Of a stretch of 64,000 nt of DNA, positions 1 to 9,912 are shown in pieces. Origin of the DNA: Alicyclobacillus fastidiosus. GTDB taxonomy: Bacteria; Bacillota; Bacilli; Alicyclobacillales; Alicyclobacillaceae. Both the position numbers and the translations under genes were made by a program. Position 1 is the stretch's first letter; each line of letters begins with the position of its first letter. The notes below the pieces were generated by a model that searched no databases, was not told the origin of the DNA, and saw only the letters and a list, made by a program, of their open reading frames with translations. Location of the stretch: assembly GCF_026651875.1 (NCBI RefSeq), contig NZ_CP104067.1, positions 2,480,001-2,544,000 of the forward strand. The letters are read 5' to 3'.

Positions 1-758
1 ATCCGGCAAGCATTGACAATCCCAATCCGCCTTCAGAGTTCATTGAATTTCCAGTATATGCAGTGTTGATTGACCATCCTGAGGGTAAAATCCTCTTTGA
101 TACTGGCTGTAATCCGGAGGGGATGGGAAAGAACGGCCGCTGGCCGGAAGGATTACAAAAACTTTTTCCTTCTTTTCAAGATGAGTCCTGTTACTTGATT
201 AATCGTCTAGAACAACTGAACACACGACCTGAAGACATCAAATATGTCGTTGCTTCTCACTTACATCTTGATCATGCAGGATGCCTCGAATTGTTTACAA
301 ATGCAACCATAATTGTGCACGACACTGAACTTTCAAACACAATGAAACAGTATGCCTTGACAAAAGATATGGGCGCGTATGTTTGGGCCGATGTAAATGC
401 TTGGATAAAGAACGATTTAAGATGGAAAATCGTCAAGCCTCATGAAGATGAGTTAAAGCTTGCAGAAGGGATTAAAATACTTAACTTCGGTCCCGGACAT
501 GCGTGGGGATTGCTGGGATTACATGTTGAGTTGCCTGGTGAAGGTGGCATCATTTTAGCTTCAGATGCAGTTTACTCGAGTGAAAATTATGGCCCTCCCG
601 TTAAATTGCCAGGAATTATCTACGACTCACTTGGCTATTTGAATGCAGTGGAGAAAATTAAAAAATACTCTGAAAGAACAAATTCACAAGTTTGGTTTGG
701 ACACGATTCCGAGCAATTCAGGAAGTTCATCAAATCAACAGAAGGTTTTTATGAGTAA
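1..758 (+). CDS. MBL-fold lactonase-like hydrolase (AhlD/AttM type), 5' end outside window
   Basis: Metallo-beta-lactamase-fold hydrolase of the N-acyl-homoserine-lactonase type, cytoplasmic. The reading frame is open from position 3, so the true start lies before the window. The zinc signature SHLHLDHAG is visible, followed by a downstream GPGHAWG histidine and an ASDAVY aspartate, the usual dinuclear-zinc ligands. It closely resembles the gene at 5212-6045 on the other strand: both carry the EFPVY, VLIDHPEGKILFDT and WFGHD blocks. It sits 107 bases before an aldehyde dehydrogenase and then an alcohol dehydrogenase, which suggests opening of a lactone made by oxidation of an alcohol or lactol. 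Quorum-signal degradation is possible, but the catabolic context makes it less likely. The substrate is unknown. Confidence 0.85.
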   Translation, partial: PASIDNPNPPSEFIEFPVYAVLIDHPEGKILFDTGCNPEGMGKNGRWPEGLQKLFPSFQDESCYLINRLEQLNTRPEDIKYVVASHLHLDHAGCLELFTNATIIVHDTELSNTMKQYALTKDMGAYVWADVNAWIKNDLRWKIVKPHEDELKLAEGIKILNFGPGHAWGLLGLHVELPGEGGIILASDAVYSSENYGPPVKLPGIIYDSLGYLNAVEKIKKYSERTNSQVWFGHDSEQFRKFIKSTEGFYE

Positions 759-865
759 TGCAAAGTCACATCAGATTAGTCCGTATAAGAGGGAGCAAAA
801 ACATCATGGGACTAAATTTTTCTATAGATTGATTCTTACCATGTAAAAAACGGGGGCACGCTGAC

Positions 866-2311
866 ATGATAGGGCTGGATAGATTGTGCTATGGATCTTT
901 TATTGATGGCGACGAAAGAAAAGAAGGAAGAACTGAACTAGAAGTATTTAATCCATACAACAATGAAGTTGTTGGAAGCATGTTCTGTGCAACTGCACAA
1001 GATGTGAAAGATGCGATCGATACTGCGCATCGTGTATTTCAAGATACTATGAAGACGCTGTCGGCGCATAAGCGATCAGATATTTTACGAAGAACTGCGG
1101 ACCTTTTAGAAGCAACAACTGAAAAGTTTGCTAGGATACTATCTTTGGAAGCTGGAAAACCGATTCGTGAAAGTAGAGGAGAGGTGGCTCGGGCTGTCCA
1201 AGTTCTACGATTTGCCTCAGAGGCAGCCAAGTCAGTTCATGGCGAACAAATTCCTATGGATAGTGCAGTAGGCGGAGAGTGTCAGATAGGAATTACGAAA
1301 CGCGTGCCCTTAGGTGTAGTTGTTGCTATTACACCATTTAACTTTCCATTAAATCTTGTACTTCATAAGGTTGCTCCAGCGATAGCAGCAGGTAATACAG
1401 TTGTATTGAAGCCAGCAGAAAAAACTCCTTTTTCACCAGTAATGCTATACCAATTATTCGAAGAAGCCGGATTGCCAAAAGGAGCACTCAATATTGTTAT
1501 GGGTCCTGGCCAAGAACTTGTAGAACCGCTGGTTACAAATCCAAAAGTTAAGAGGGTAACGTTTACTGGCAGTGGTACAGTCGGGTGGAAAATTAACGAT
1601 ATGGCAAAGCGGAAAAAAGTAACCCTGGAATTGGGGTCCAATGCACCCAATATCATTTTTGAAGATGCAGACTTGGATGTTTCTGTTAACGCTATTGTTA
1701 TGGGTGGTTTTTCCTATGCTGGTCAAACATGTGTGTCTGCTCAAAGAATATACGTACATGAAAATGTGTATGACCGGTTTGTAGAAAAACTCGTTGCGAA
1801 AGTAAAAGCGCTAAAAATAGGAGATCCACTTGATGAATCGACGGACGTCGGACCGATGATTACAGAAGACGCAGCACAACGAGCTGAATTGTGGATCAAA
1901 GAAGCTATCAGTCAAGGAGCGACCGTATTAACAGGGGGGAACCGCAACAATGCGATGCTGGAACCAACTGTGATGGAGAATGTGACTCCAGAAATGAAAG
2001 TTGTTTGCTTAGAGGTTTTTGCACCTATCGTTAGTGTAATGCCATTTTCTACAGAATCGGAAGTCATTACTTTTGCAAATGATACAGATTTAGGGTTGCA
2101 TGCAGGTGTGTTCACATCGGATATCAACAAGGCAATGCGTATAGCTGATGCAATTGAAACAGGTGGCGTTTGGATAAATGAAGTATCCACACGCCGCTAT
2201 GACCATATTCCGTACGGTGGTGTGAAAAATAGTGGAATTGGTAAAGAAGGGGTTAAGTATGCCATTGAGGAGATGACAGATACGAAGTTCATCGGTATAA
2301 AGCTGTATTGA
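866..2311 (+). CDS. NAD(P)-dependent aldehyde dehydrogenase
   Basis: Full-length member of the aldehyde dehydrogenase superfamily (481 aa), oxidising an aldehyde to a carboxylate. Visible motifs are the NAD-binding TPFNFPLN segment, the general base Glu about residue 255 in KVTLELGSNAP, and the catalytic Cys about residue 289 in GQTCVSAQR. The usual EVFGP motif reads EVFAP here. The N-terminal half (SLEAGKPIRESRGEV, ITKRVPLGVVVAITPFNFP) resembles the lactaldehyde and phosphonoacetaldehyde dehydrogenase branch rather than betaine-aldehyde dehydrogenases, but the substrate cannot be assigned. The ATG is preceded by a G-rich ribosome site. It lies between an MBL lactonase-like gene and a zinc alcohol dehydrogenase on the same strand, probably one operon. 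Confidence 0.9.
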   Translation: MIGLDRLCYGSFIDGDERKEGRTELEVFNPYNNEVVGSMFCATAQDVKDAIDTAHRVFQDTMKTLSAHKRSDILRRTADLLEATTEKFARILSLEAGKPIRESRGEVARAVQVLRFASEAAKSVHGEQIPMDSAVGGECQIGITKRVPLGVVVAITPFNFPLNLVLHKVAPAIAAGNTVVLKPAEKTPFSPVMLYQLFEEAGLPKGALNIVMGPGQELVEPLVTNPKVKRVTFTGSGTVGWKINDMAKRKKVTLELGSNAPNIIFEDADLDVSVNAIVMGGFSYAGQTCVSAQRIYVHENVYDRFVEKLVAKVKALKIGDPLDESTDVGPMITEDAAQRAELWIKEAISQGATVLTGGNRNNAMLEPTVMENVTPEMKVVCLEVFAPIVSVMPFSTESEVITFANDTDLGLHAGVFTSDINKAMRIADAIETGGVWINEVSTRRYDHIPYGGVKNSGIGKEGVKYAIEEMTDTKFIGIKLY

Positions 2312-2362
2312 GTATTTTCAAGATTTATAGATTGTCAAATTTACCAAAGGGAGCCGATAAAT

Positions 2363-3487
2363 ATGAAGGTCAAGTCAGCTGTACTACGTGTATCAGGAGC
2401 ATCTGCACCATATGCAGAAAGCAAACCAATTAAAATTGAAACGTTAGAGTTAGATTCCCCAGAGCGTGGAGAAGTCTTAATTCAAATTAAGGCAGCTAGT
2501 CTCTGTCATTCGGATTTGTCTGTAATAAATGGGAGTAGACCGCGTCCACTTCCCATGGCGCTAGGGCATGAAGCATCAGGTGTGGTGGTAGAAGTTGGAG
2601 AAGGCGTCAATGATCTAGAGCCAGGGGACCATATTGTATGTGTCTTTGTTCCTAGCTGCGGACACTGTGTGCCATGTAAGGAAGGACGCCCTGCCCTATG
2701 TGAACCAGGTGCAGAGGCGAATACAGCAGGAACATTAATCGGCGGAGGTATTCGATTGCACACAAATGATGAAGATGTAAATCATCATGTAGGTGTATCT
2801 GCTTTTTCGGAGTATGCAGTCGTATCTAGAAATTCTTTAATAAAGGTCGCCAAGGATATTCCATTTGAGAAGTTAGCGCTTTTTGGCTGTGCAGTTATTA
2901 CTGGAGTGGGTGCAGTCGTTAACACAGCAGATATCAAATTAGGCAGTACAGTTGCGGTTGTTGGGCTTGGGGGTGTTGGTTTAAGTGCACTTATTGGTTC
3001 GGTTTCCGCAGGTGCAAGCAGAATTGTTGCAGTAGACATCAGCGAAACAAAACTAAAACAAGCAAAAGAGTTAGGAGCAACGGATACATTTAACTCGAAA
3101 GATCCCGATGTTGTAAAGCTTATTCGTGAAGCAACAGGTGGTGGGCTTGATTACGTATTTGAAACTGCAGGAGTAGTGCCTGCTATGGAAGTTGCCTATG
3201 GGATTACAAAGCGAGGCGGAACAACAGTTACAACAGGACTACCCCATCCTCAACATCATTTTTCATTTCCATATGTTGGTTTAACGGCAGAAGAAAGAAC
3301 CTTAAAGGGTTCCTACGTTGGTAGTTGTGTTCCAGACAGAGATATCCCGAATTTTATTGATTTATTTAAACTTGGTCGTTTGCCGGTGGATAAATTGGTC
3401 GCCGATGTTATTTCCTTGGATGAAATTAATGAAGGTTTCGATAAGCTGGCAAAAGGAGATTCTTCAAGGATACTCATTAAGTTTTAA
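2363..3487 (+). CDS. Zinc-dependent alcohol dehydrogenase (MDR family)
   Basis: Medium-chain zinc alcohol dehydrogenase of 374 aa. Catalytic zinc ligands are visible as Cys48 (SLCHSD), His69-Glu70 (GHEASG) and Cys175 (ALFGCAV). The structural zinc is held by Cys99, Cys102, Cys105 and Cys113. The Rossmann glycine motif GLGGVG follows near residue 200. Length and the two zinc sites fit the class III-like branch of bacterial alcohol dehydrogenases. The ATG is preceded by AAAGGGAG. It closes the MBL, aldehyde dehydrogenase, alcohol dehydrogenase run and is followed by a strong hairpin. Likely job: oxidation of an alcohol to the aldehyde used by the neighbouring dehydrogenase. The actual alcohol is not known. 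Confidence 0.9.
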   Translation: MKVKSAVLRVSGASAPYAESKPIKIETLELDSPERGEVLIQIKAASLCHSDLSVINGSRPRPLPMALGHEASGVVVEVGEGVNDLEPGDHIVCVFVPSCGHCVPCKEGRPALCEPGAEANTAGTLIGGGIRLHTNDEDVNHHVGVSAFSEYAVVSRNSLIKVAKDIPFEKLALFGCAVITGVGAVVNTADIKLGSTVAVVGLGGVGLSALIGSVSAGASRIVAVDISETKLKQAKELGATDTFNSKDPDVVKLIREATGGGLDYVFETAGVVPAMEVAYGITKRGGTTVTTGLPHPQHHFSFPYVGLTAEERTLKGSYVGSCVPDRDIPNFIDLFKLGRLPVDKLVADVISLDEINEGFDKLAKGDSSRILIKF

Positions 3488-3504
3488 TTTTTAATGATTA
3501 ACCC

Positions 3505-3540
3505 AGTTTCGGTGCGACCGTACAAGATCGCACCGAAACT
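3505..3540 (+). terminator. Strong hairpin after the alcohol dehydrogenase
   Basis: A perfect 13-bp stem (3505-3517 with 3528-3540, arm AGTTTCGGTGCGA) closes a 10-base loop 18 bases after the stop codon. The following bases are AT-rich but lack a clean T run, so it is a probable rather than certain Rho-independent terminator for the first module. Confidence 0.65.
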
Positions 3541-3584
3541 GAAGTATCATATCTTAATTTTGTTCCCAAAAAGGAGGTTGCGAT

Positions 3585-4001
3585 ATGGAGACTAATTCAC
3601 TTGCCAGGCTCGAGTGAGTTCCAGTTTAGCCTTACAGTTACATGTGATTATATGTGAGTATTTAAAATATAGGATAACAGTACGCTCTGGACTTGAACAT
3701 TGAGGCCGTTGATTCGGTTCATCAGGAATTTCGTGTGCTGACTGAGTTTACGAGGGAGAGCAAAAAGGCAAAGCAGCTGGGTTTCACTGGTAGACTAGTC
3801 ATTCACCCGAATCAAATCGATATAGTAAATCGGATATTCGGCGCAAGTGACACCGATTTATTGCAGTCCAAACAGAATGTTGAGGCTTATCAAAAAGCAC
3901 TGTCAAACGGTGTCGGGGTCATTCAAGTCAATGGGCAGATGGTTGATTTACCTGTTTTCGAAAGAGCTAAACGGTTACTCAAACTTCTTGCCGAAGAGTA
4001 G
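3585..4001 (+). pseudogene. Remnant of a CitE/HpcH-type lyase gene
   Basis: A strong ribosome site (AAGGAGG) precedes an ATG at 3585 that opens only 10 codons (METNSLARLE) before a stop. In the same frame, from about 3684, the sequence reads like the C-terminal part of the citrate-lyase beta-subunit/HpcH aldolase family: AVDSVHQEFR, then AKQLGFTGRLVIHPNQIDIVN and a final helical segment ending at 4001. The TIM-barrel core with the Arg, Glu and Asp active-site residues is missing. The gene is therefore an internally deleted relic of a CoA-thioester lyase that once followed the alcohol-oxidising module. It is not expected to be functional. Confidence 0.7.
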
Positions 4002-4129
4002 GTTATTATGAACGAGGCTCGACTCTACGTCACAATTGAGTTGGTTAGTTGGCAATACTGGTATTTGTGAATACCAATGCCAATTAGACTTATATTGACT
4101 GAAGGCAGCAGGAGTAGGTTCCCCAATAA

Positions 4130-4588
<459 letters not shown>

Positions 4589-5211
4589 AGATATTTAACT
4601 GAGCAGGGGAGTTACTTCGAGTTGCACAAAGGGATGGTATTACTGATCGGGCATAACGTACGAATCTGACGGTGTAAGTTGTCCTCAAAAATGACGGGTA
4701 GGAGACCACCCACTGCCCGCATCATTTGAATTGGCTAATTCCAAATGGAGATCAAGTATGCTTTGTTTTTCATGAGTGCGAGCGGACATGGCACCATACT
4801 TGCGCTTGCCTTTCTCCAAACTTACCTCGTTCACGTTACGTTCACTGGCGTCTTTTCTCTCTATTGGCTAGTGTACTGCTTGCTCGTCTTTCGCTGGCCT
4901 TCCGAGCCTTGACCCACTCAGTCGAATCTAAGTGGTTCTGGTGCGAAAAAACCATAGGTGTTAATATTGGCCAATAAATCCTTGGGGGGAGGCTGGCATG
5001 TTATGGATCGTAAGATTGTAAACTGTGGCGCAAGGGATATCGAAACCAACCCCACTGCAGACTTAGTACCCAGCAGGTCAAAAGGAAGTTCTAAGACGAT
5101 TCATGATGACGTTTTGGGCCTATTTGATGGGGCCGCAAACTGCACGGCCCCGTAGATTCCATCTGGTTACGTGGGAATGTACTCTATGGTATCACCTAAA
5201 TGGTTACATTA
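4589..5211. other. Gene-free spacer between converging modules
   Basis: No intact gene is visible. It holds a degenerate transposase fragment at 4725-4927 on the minus strand and a short GC-rich hairpin at 5129-5151 (7-bp stem GGGGCCG/CGGCCCC). The hairpin could end transcription from either side but has no T run. Confidence 0.5.
4725..4927 (-). pseudogene. Degenerate C-terminal piece of an IS5/IS1182-type transposase
   Basis: Translation of the minus strand from 4927 gives IRLSGSRLGRPAKDEQ, one in-frame stop, then ERKDASERN and GKRKYGAMSARTHEKQS. The order matches the C-terminal block of the intact transposase at 56724-58208: IRLSGPKLGRPPK, ERNAVEGKFGEAKRNYGLGLIRARL, then a hydrophobic tail. 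Stops, substitutions and small gaps show it is dead. It marks an old insertion between the two catabolic modules. Confidence 0.5.
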
Positions 5212-6045
5212 TCATTCGTAAAAGCCCTCAGTCGATTTCCGAAGCGACGCAAACTGTGCGGCATCGTGTCCGAACCATACTTGTGAGTTGGTTTCCCGGG
5301 CGAGTCTTTGAATCCGCTCTACGGTGTTTGTAAAGCCGAGTGAATCATAGATGATGCCTGGGATGCGGACTGGTGGTCCGTAATTTGCTGCTGAGTAGAC
5401 CGCATCGGAGGCAAGAATAATGCCACCTTCTCCAGGCAGTTGAACGTGCAAGCCCAGCATGCCCCAGGCGTGCCCGCTGCCGAAGTTTAGAATTTTGATT
5501 CCGTCCACGAGTTGTAAATTATCTTCGTGGGGACGGATGGTTTTCCAGTGCAAATTGTTTTTTAACCAGGCATCGATGTCAGCCCAGATGTAGGCGCCTT
5601 CCTGTGCGTTATTCGCGTATGTGCGCAAGGCGCCGCTGAGTTCGTTCTCGTGCACAATAATCTGCGCATTGGTGAAAATTTCGAGGCATCCGGCGTGATC
5701 GAGATGGAGATGAGACGCGACGACATACCGGATGTCCTCGGGCCGAACCCTCATTTGTTCCAAGCGGTTGGGGAGGTAGCATTCTTCACTTGCAAGGTAG
5801 GGGAATAGATTCTGTGTCGCTTCGATCCAGCGGCCATTTTTCCCCATTCCGTTCGGGTTGCACGCGGTGTCGAAAAGGATTTTTCCTTCTGGGTGATCGA
5901 TGAGGACTGTATAAACAGGGAACTCGATATGTTCATTCGGTTTATTTGGTTCAGTGGAGCTCGCAATCACGGAACTGGCAATCATCAAGTTTTTGTCCAT
6001 TTTCATCGTTCCATTATCGAGAACGTATAGTTTCATCCCTGCCAA
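5212..6045 (-). CDS. MBL-fold lactonase-like hydrolase (AhlD/AttM type)
   Basis: Complete 277-aa metallo-beta-lactamase-fold hydrolase, paralogous to the partial gene at 1-758. The zinc signature SHLHLDHAG, the GSGHAWG histidine and the ASDAVYS aspartate are all present. The TTG start at 6045 is favoured over the ATG nine bases later because AAGGAGGG is six bases from the TTG. It is the last gene of a minus-strand operon: alcohol dehydrogenase, aldehyde dehydrogenase (38 bases upstream), this gene. The family includes N-acyl-homoserine lactonases and other lactonases. Given the context, opening a lactone formed by oxidation of an alcohol substrate is the more likely role, but this is inferred. 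Confidence 0.87.
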   Translation of the reverse strand: MAGMKLYVLDNGTMKMDKNLMIASSVIASSTEPNKPNEHIEFPVYTVLIDHPEGKILFDTACNPNGMGKNGRWIEATQNLFPYLASEECYLPNRLEQMRVRPEDIRYVVASHLHLDHAGCLEIFTNAQIIVHENELSGALRTYANNAQEGAYIWADIDAWLKNNLHWKTIRPHEDNLQLVDGIKILNFGSGHAWGMLGLHVQLPGEGGIILASDAVYSAANYGPPVRIPGIIYDSLGFTNTVERIQRLARETNSQVWFGHDAAQFASLRKSTEGFYE

Positions 6046-6082
6046 AAATATCCCTCCTTGTGTTTTCGGCTAGAAACATCAG

Positions 6083-7531
6083 TTATGGCTTAATTCTCAA
6101 GGCGATGTTCTTGAGTTGGGTATAGTGTTTTAGGGCCTCTAATCCCTTTTCCCGGCCAAAGCCGCTCTTTTTGTATCCGCCGAATGGCATTTCAATGCCG
6201 CCGCCGGCGCCGTAATTGTTGATAAATACTTGGCCGGATCGAACGCGGGAAGCGACGAAATGCGCCTTGTTGATATCGGTCGTCCAGACTGCAGTGACTA
6301 AGCCGTACTCCGTGTGATTCGCGAGGCTGACGGCTTCCTGGACACTTTCAAACGGGATGACGACTAGCACGGGACCAAATACTTCCTCCTGGGCTAAACG
6401 GCTGTCTGGGCGAACATTTGAAAATACCGTGGGTGCAAAGAAATAGCCTTTGGATAACGATCCGCCTGTTACCCGGTAACCACCTGTTACGGTTGTCACA
6501 TTTTCGTCCCGTGCAACCTGCATATAGGATTCAATCCTGTTCAATTGTTTTTCTGACACGATTGCAGCGAGATCGGGATCTTCGAGTCCGGGGCCAATAC
6601 GGAGTCGTTTCATACGTTCGACGATGAGCTCGACAAATTGCTTTTCTACTGACTTTTCAACGAGTAAACGCGAACCTGCAGAACAAGTTTGCCCACCGTT
6701 TTGGATGATGGACCGAACCACCCAATCTGCTGCTTCGCTTAAATCGGCATCCGCAAAGACGATATTTGGGGACTTGCCACCCAGTTCGAGTGTGATAGGT
6801 TTCACGTTCTCTGCAGCCATCTTCATGACGGCAATACCCGTTGGTACGGAACCTGTGAATGTGATCTGATCAATATCTGGATGCTTCGCGAGTGCTGCAC
6901 CAGCTTCTTGGCCGAAGCCTGTGACGACGTTGACGACGCCATCTGGTACTCCGGCTTCCTGTGCAATTTCAGCAAGGCACAACGCGGTAAGCGGGGTGTC
7001 TTCAGCTGGTTTGATGACAGCCGTGTTGCCGGTTGCCAAAGCCGGTGCAAGGCTTCGGGTAGCAATTTGGATGGGGTAATTCCACGGAACAATGTGCGCG
7101 GTAACCCCCATTGGCTCCCGAATCGTGTAATCGAGGATATCTGGGCGCACGGGAATGGTTTCACCAAGAATTTTATCGGCCACGCCACCGTAGTACTCGC
7201 AATAGCGCGCTGCCACCTCGACATCAGCGTAGGATTGCGAAAGTGGTTTACCCGCATCTCGTGTTTCAAGCTTAGCTAAATCGTCTTTTTTCTCACGAAT
7301 GAGTTGCGCCATGCGGAGCAAAATCCGGCCTCGCTCTGCAGGTAATATGTCACGCCACGCATCTTGCTCGAACGCATTTCTTGCAGCTTTTACGGCACGG
7401 TTAATATCCTCTTGGTTCCCTCTTTGAATCCATGCAGTTGGTTCGCCATTAGCTGGATCAACCGTGACAAATGTTTCCCCGGAAACACTGTTGACCCACT
7501 TACCGTCGATGAAGATTTGTTTCGTTTCCAA
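6083..7531 (-). CDS. NAD(P)-dependent aldehyde dehydrogenase (betaine-aldehyde-type)
   Basis: Full-length 482-aa aldehyde dehydrogenase. Visible features are the nucleotide-binding PWNYPI segment about residue 149, the general base Glu249 in [11 protein letters not shown], the nucleophile Cys283 in [11 protein letters not shown] and the EEVFGPVL motif. It belongs to the same superfamily as the gene at 866-2311 but to a different branch, closer to betaine-aldehyde and other broad-range dehydrogenases. The two modules therefore do not look like a recent duplication. It starts 10 bases after the stop of the zinc alcohol dehydrogenase and ends 38 bases before the lactonase-like gene, so the three are almost certainly co-transcribed. 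Confidence 0.92.
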   Translation of the reverse strand: METKQIFIDGKWVNSVSGETFVTVDPANGEPTAWIQRGNQEDINRAVKAARNAFEQDAWRDILPAERGRILLRMAQLIREKKDDLAKLETRDAGKPLSQSYADVEVAARYCEYYGGVADKILGETIPVRPDILDYTIREPMGVTAHIVPWNYPIQIATRSLAPALATGNTAVIKPAEDTPLTALCLAEIAQEAGVPDGVVNVVTGFGQEAGAALAKHPDIDQITFTGSVPTGIAVMKMAAENVKPITLELGGKSPNIVFADADLSEAADWVVRSIIQNGGQTCSAGSRLLVEKSVEKQFVELIVERMKRLRIGPGLEDPDLAAIVSEKQLNRIESYMQVARDENVTTVTGGYRVTGGSLSKGYFFAPTVFSNVRPDSRLAQEEVFGPVLVVIPFESVQEAVSLANHTEYGLVTAVWTTDINKAHFVASRVRSGQVFINNYGAGGGIEMPFGGYKKSGFGREKGLEALKHYTQLKNIALRIKP

Positions 7532-7541
7532 TTGTTATCCC

Positions 7542-8630
7542 CTACTTTCCAACAACAATGGATGCGCGAGTTACCTTACGTTTTGCGGACTGATCCATCG
7601 CGTCGGCGATTTGGTCGAAGGAGAATTCCGCATCAAGCATGTCAGCGAATGGGTACTTGTTGATGTTCCTTTCCAGGAACTTCAGAGATTTGTTGAGATA
7701 CCATGGGTCGTAGCGAACAACTGGAATCACTTGAATAGATTTGCGGGTCATGAGACCAGGATCGAACGAAGTCATTTGTCCAGGAGAGATATTGCCAATA
7801 CTTACATATCGTCCGCCAGCACGTACGAGGTGGATACCCTCATTAAACGCTACTGTGACGCCTGTCAATTCCATTCCCACATTTGCGCCGATCCCGCCGG
7901 TAAGACTGCGAACAACCTCTGCCCGTCTCTCAGTGGTATCGTATTCGTTCATGTTAATGGTATAGTCGGCTCCAAAATCTTTCGCGTGACGCAGTCGTCC
8001 TTCTAATGCGTCGATGACGATGACGGTCGCACCGAGTTCTTTTGCCACGGCGCAAGCGTTCAGGCCAAGTCCACCCGCGCCTTGGATGACGACCGTTTCG
8101 CCGTAGCGGAGGTTGGCTTTTTCGAGACCAAAGTACACTTGTGACAGCGCGCAGTTCGCACTTGCCGCTGCTGCATCAGGGACGTTATCAGGTACCTTGT
8201 AAAAATATTGATCAGGGTGAATGTAGTAGTGACTTGCAAATGTACCGTGAAAGTGTGGAGCCTCTTCTGCTTCTTTAGACCAGTACTTGTATGCGTTTTC
8301 ACATAGGTGAAACTGCCCCTGTTGGCAAGGTGGGCATTTACGGCAGGTTAGATAATAGGCTGCGACAATCCGATCGCCAACCTGAACAGGGTTCCCAGCA
8401 AAATCACTGGTGACCCCTGCGCCTAGTTTTGCGATTCGCCCGATGGCTTCGTGTCCCATCACCCCAGATTTTTTGGTAGGATGATGGCCTTTCCAAATAT
8501 GAAGTTCCGAACCGCAGACATTGGTTCGTATGATTTCTGTGAGAACAGCTCCCGGGCCTGGATCAGGCAAATCATACTCCCGTAATGTCAGACTCCCTGG
8601 TTGCGACATGACAGCTACTTTTCCCTTCAT
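7542..8630 (-). CDS. Zinc-dependent alcohol dehydrogenase (MDR family)
   Basis: Zinc-binding medium-chain dehydrogenase of 362 aa. The ATG at 8630 is chosen because AGGGGGA lies seven bases upstream and the family N-terminus (MKGKVAVMSQPGSL) starts there; the open frame extends further upstream without homology. Catalytic zinc ligands are Cys39 (NVCGSELH) and His60-Glu61 (GHEAIG). Structural zinc cysteines are 96, 99, 102 and 110. A GAGGLG Rossmann motif follows. It resembles the threonine/sorbitol dehydrogenase branch more than its counterpart at 2363-3487. It is the promoter-proximal gene of the second module, with direct repeats upstream. Confidence 0.9.
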   Translation of the reverse strand: MKGKVAVMSQPGSLTLREYDLPDPGPGAVLTEIIRTNVCGSELHIWKGHHPTKKSGVMGHEAIGRIAKLGAGVTSDFAGNPVQVGDRIVAAYYLTCRKCPPCQQGQFHLCENAYKYWSKEAEEAPHFHGTFASHYYIHPDQYFYKVPDNVPDAAAASANCALSQVYFGLEKANLRYGETVVIQGAGGLGLNACAVAKELGATVIVIDALEGRLRHAKDFGADYTINMNEYDTTERRAEVVRSLTGGIGANVGMELTGVTVAFNEGIHLVRAGGRYVSIGNISPGQMTSFDPGLMTRKSIQVIPVVRYDPWYLNKSLKFLERNINKYPFADMLDAEFSFDQIADAMDQSAKRKVTRASIVVGK

Positions 8631-8754
8631 GATCGTATCCCCCTCTATCACAGTACAACTGGGTACACCGCAAATGAGAATTTTGCATCCATTTTGCTGG
8701 TACAGTTCATGGTATTTCGAGGTTCGGCGAGTTATGATCGAGTTCAAACAACAC

Positions 8755-8785
8755 ATTGACAGTTTGTCGCGTTTATATTGACAGT
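8755..8785 (-). promoter_or_regulatory. Paired direct repeats upstream of the second module
   Basis: The 9-mer ATTGACAGT occurs at 8755-8763 and again at 8777-8785, a period of 22 bases (about two helical turns), about 125 bases upstream of the alcohol dehydrogenase start. Spacing on one face of the helix suggests a regulator binding site. The regulator is not in view. Confidence 0.4.
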
Positions 8786-8789
8786 CTGC

Positions 8790-9640
8790 TAGTTGATGAT
8801 TAGCAATCGTTTCACAAAAAAGCAGTTTGAGGTGACGTAACCCACCATGAAAGACGATTGGCGGGTTGAGGACGAACTATTGTCCGATAAGGTGAAGAAC
8901 ATGTCGGGAAATCGGTTTGTTAAGGAGGAGACCGCCAATCGGTAATCCGATGTATCTGAATTAAAATCCTTCAGTTCGCTTGAATAATGTGAAACGAGAC
9001 AAAAGAGGGGTATCTCCAAAATAATATCGCCTAACGCACTCGGTACGCTAGTCATCACTCTAATGGTCCTATATATCAAACTTTACCGTGAAGCCCATGT
9101 TGGTGTTCACCATAAGGGAAGATGCGAACCGATAAGATACTTTTACTTTATTTCATGAGAATCTAAGGTCTGCAATGGCATTGAGAAAAGCAACTTCTTA
9201 TGTGGACATGAGTCATCAACTGGATTGTAGGGGGCTGGCTCACCAACCATCTACGATGACTTTTGGGACAGCGCATTTTAAGTTCATAAACTTGCTTTCT
9301 CTATTCTTGAGAAGGGGGCGATAACAGCGGAGCGCAACACTTCAACTGTATAAATACATACAACACGGTTTATCGCTTCATAGCGTTTTTCTTCAATTTC
9401 AAGTGGCGCAAGACAATAGGTATGATAACTTTATTGCTTTGTATTAATAAGCCTACAATGGTTTCGAATCTCCTGCTTCCCGGCTACTGTTCCTATATTG
9501 ATGGAGTTGAATGAGGCCCCTTTTTGTGTGCACAGTGTGTGCCTAACGGCCCAAACTGGTTAAATAAGAAAACGGCTCAAGTCATGAAAACCCGCGCCAT
9601 TACTAAATTCTTAGACACTCAAATATACTCAAAGAAACAC
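8790..9640. other. Region without a recognisable gene
   Basis: About 850 bases between the second module and the tRNA fragment. Reading all frames gives only short, compositionally random peptides. If the tRNA fragment is an att site, this stretch could be either host flank or an element end. No IS end, RNA gene or promoter could be supported. Confidence 0.4.
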
Positions 9641-9650
9641 AATCGGTGGA

Positions 9651-9708
<58 letters not shown>

Positions 9709-9715
9709 TAGAAAA

Positions 9716-9742
9716 AGTCCGCCAATGGTGCGGGCTTTTTTC
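9716..9742 (+). terminator. Rho-independent terminator of the tRNA-Ser fragment
   Basis: Stem 9716-9722 with 9730-9736 (AGTCCGC/GCGGGCT, one G-T pair), 7-base loop, followed by a run of T. It lies eight bases after the encoded CCA, where the native tRNA terminator would be, so the downstream side of the fragment is tRNA-derived. Confidence 0.75.
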
Positions 9743-9912
9743 GTTTCACCAACTTTTGTATAACGTTTGTATAGACCGCAATAAATGGCAGTCTCCGTGA
9801 TAGTTCGCCGGGACATTCGGTCTACAGCGCAGACGAGTTCGCCGCGACCCATCGGATACATATGGGTCACTCCAACGTTCTTCCGTAATCAACATTAGGG
9901 AGAAACGTAAAC

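Noticed and set aside
866-2311. Assignment as phosphonoacetaldehyde dehydrogenase
   Set aside because: Sequence resemblance is only to the broad lactaldehyde/phosphonoacetaldehyde branch, and the phn genes are 50 kb away with no shared motif seen upstream.
4726-4977. Plus-strand open frame of 83 codons
   Set aside because: It is antisense to the transposase relic at 4725-4927 and has no coding character.
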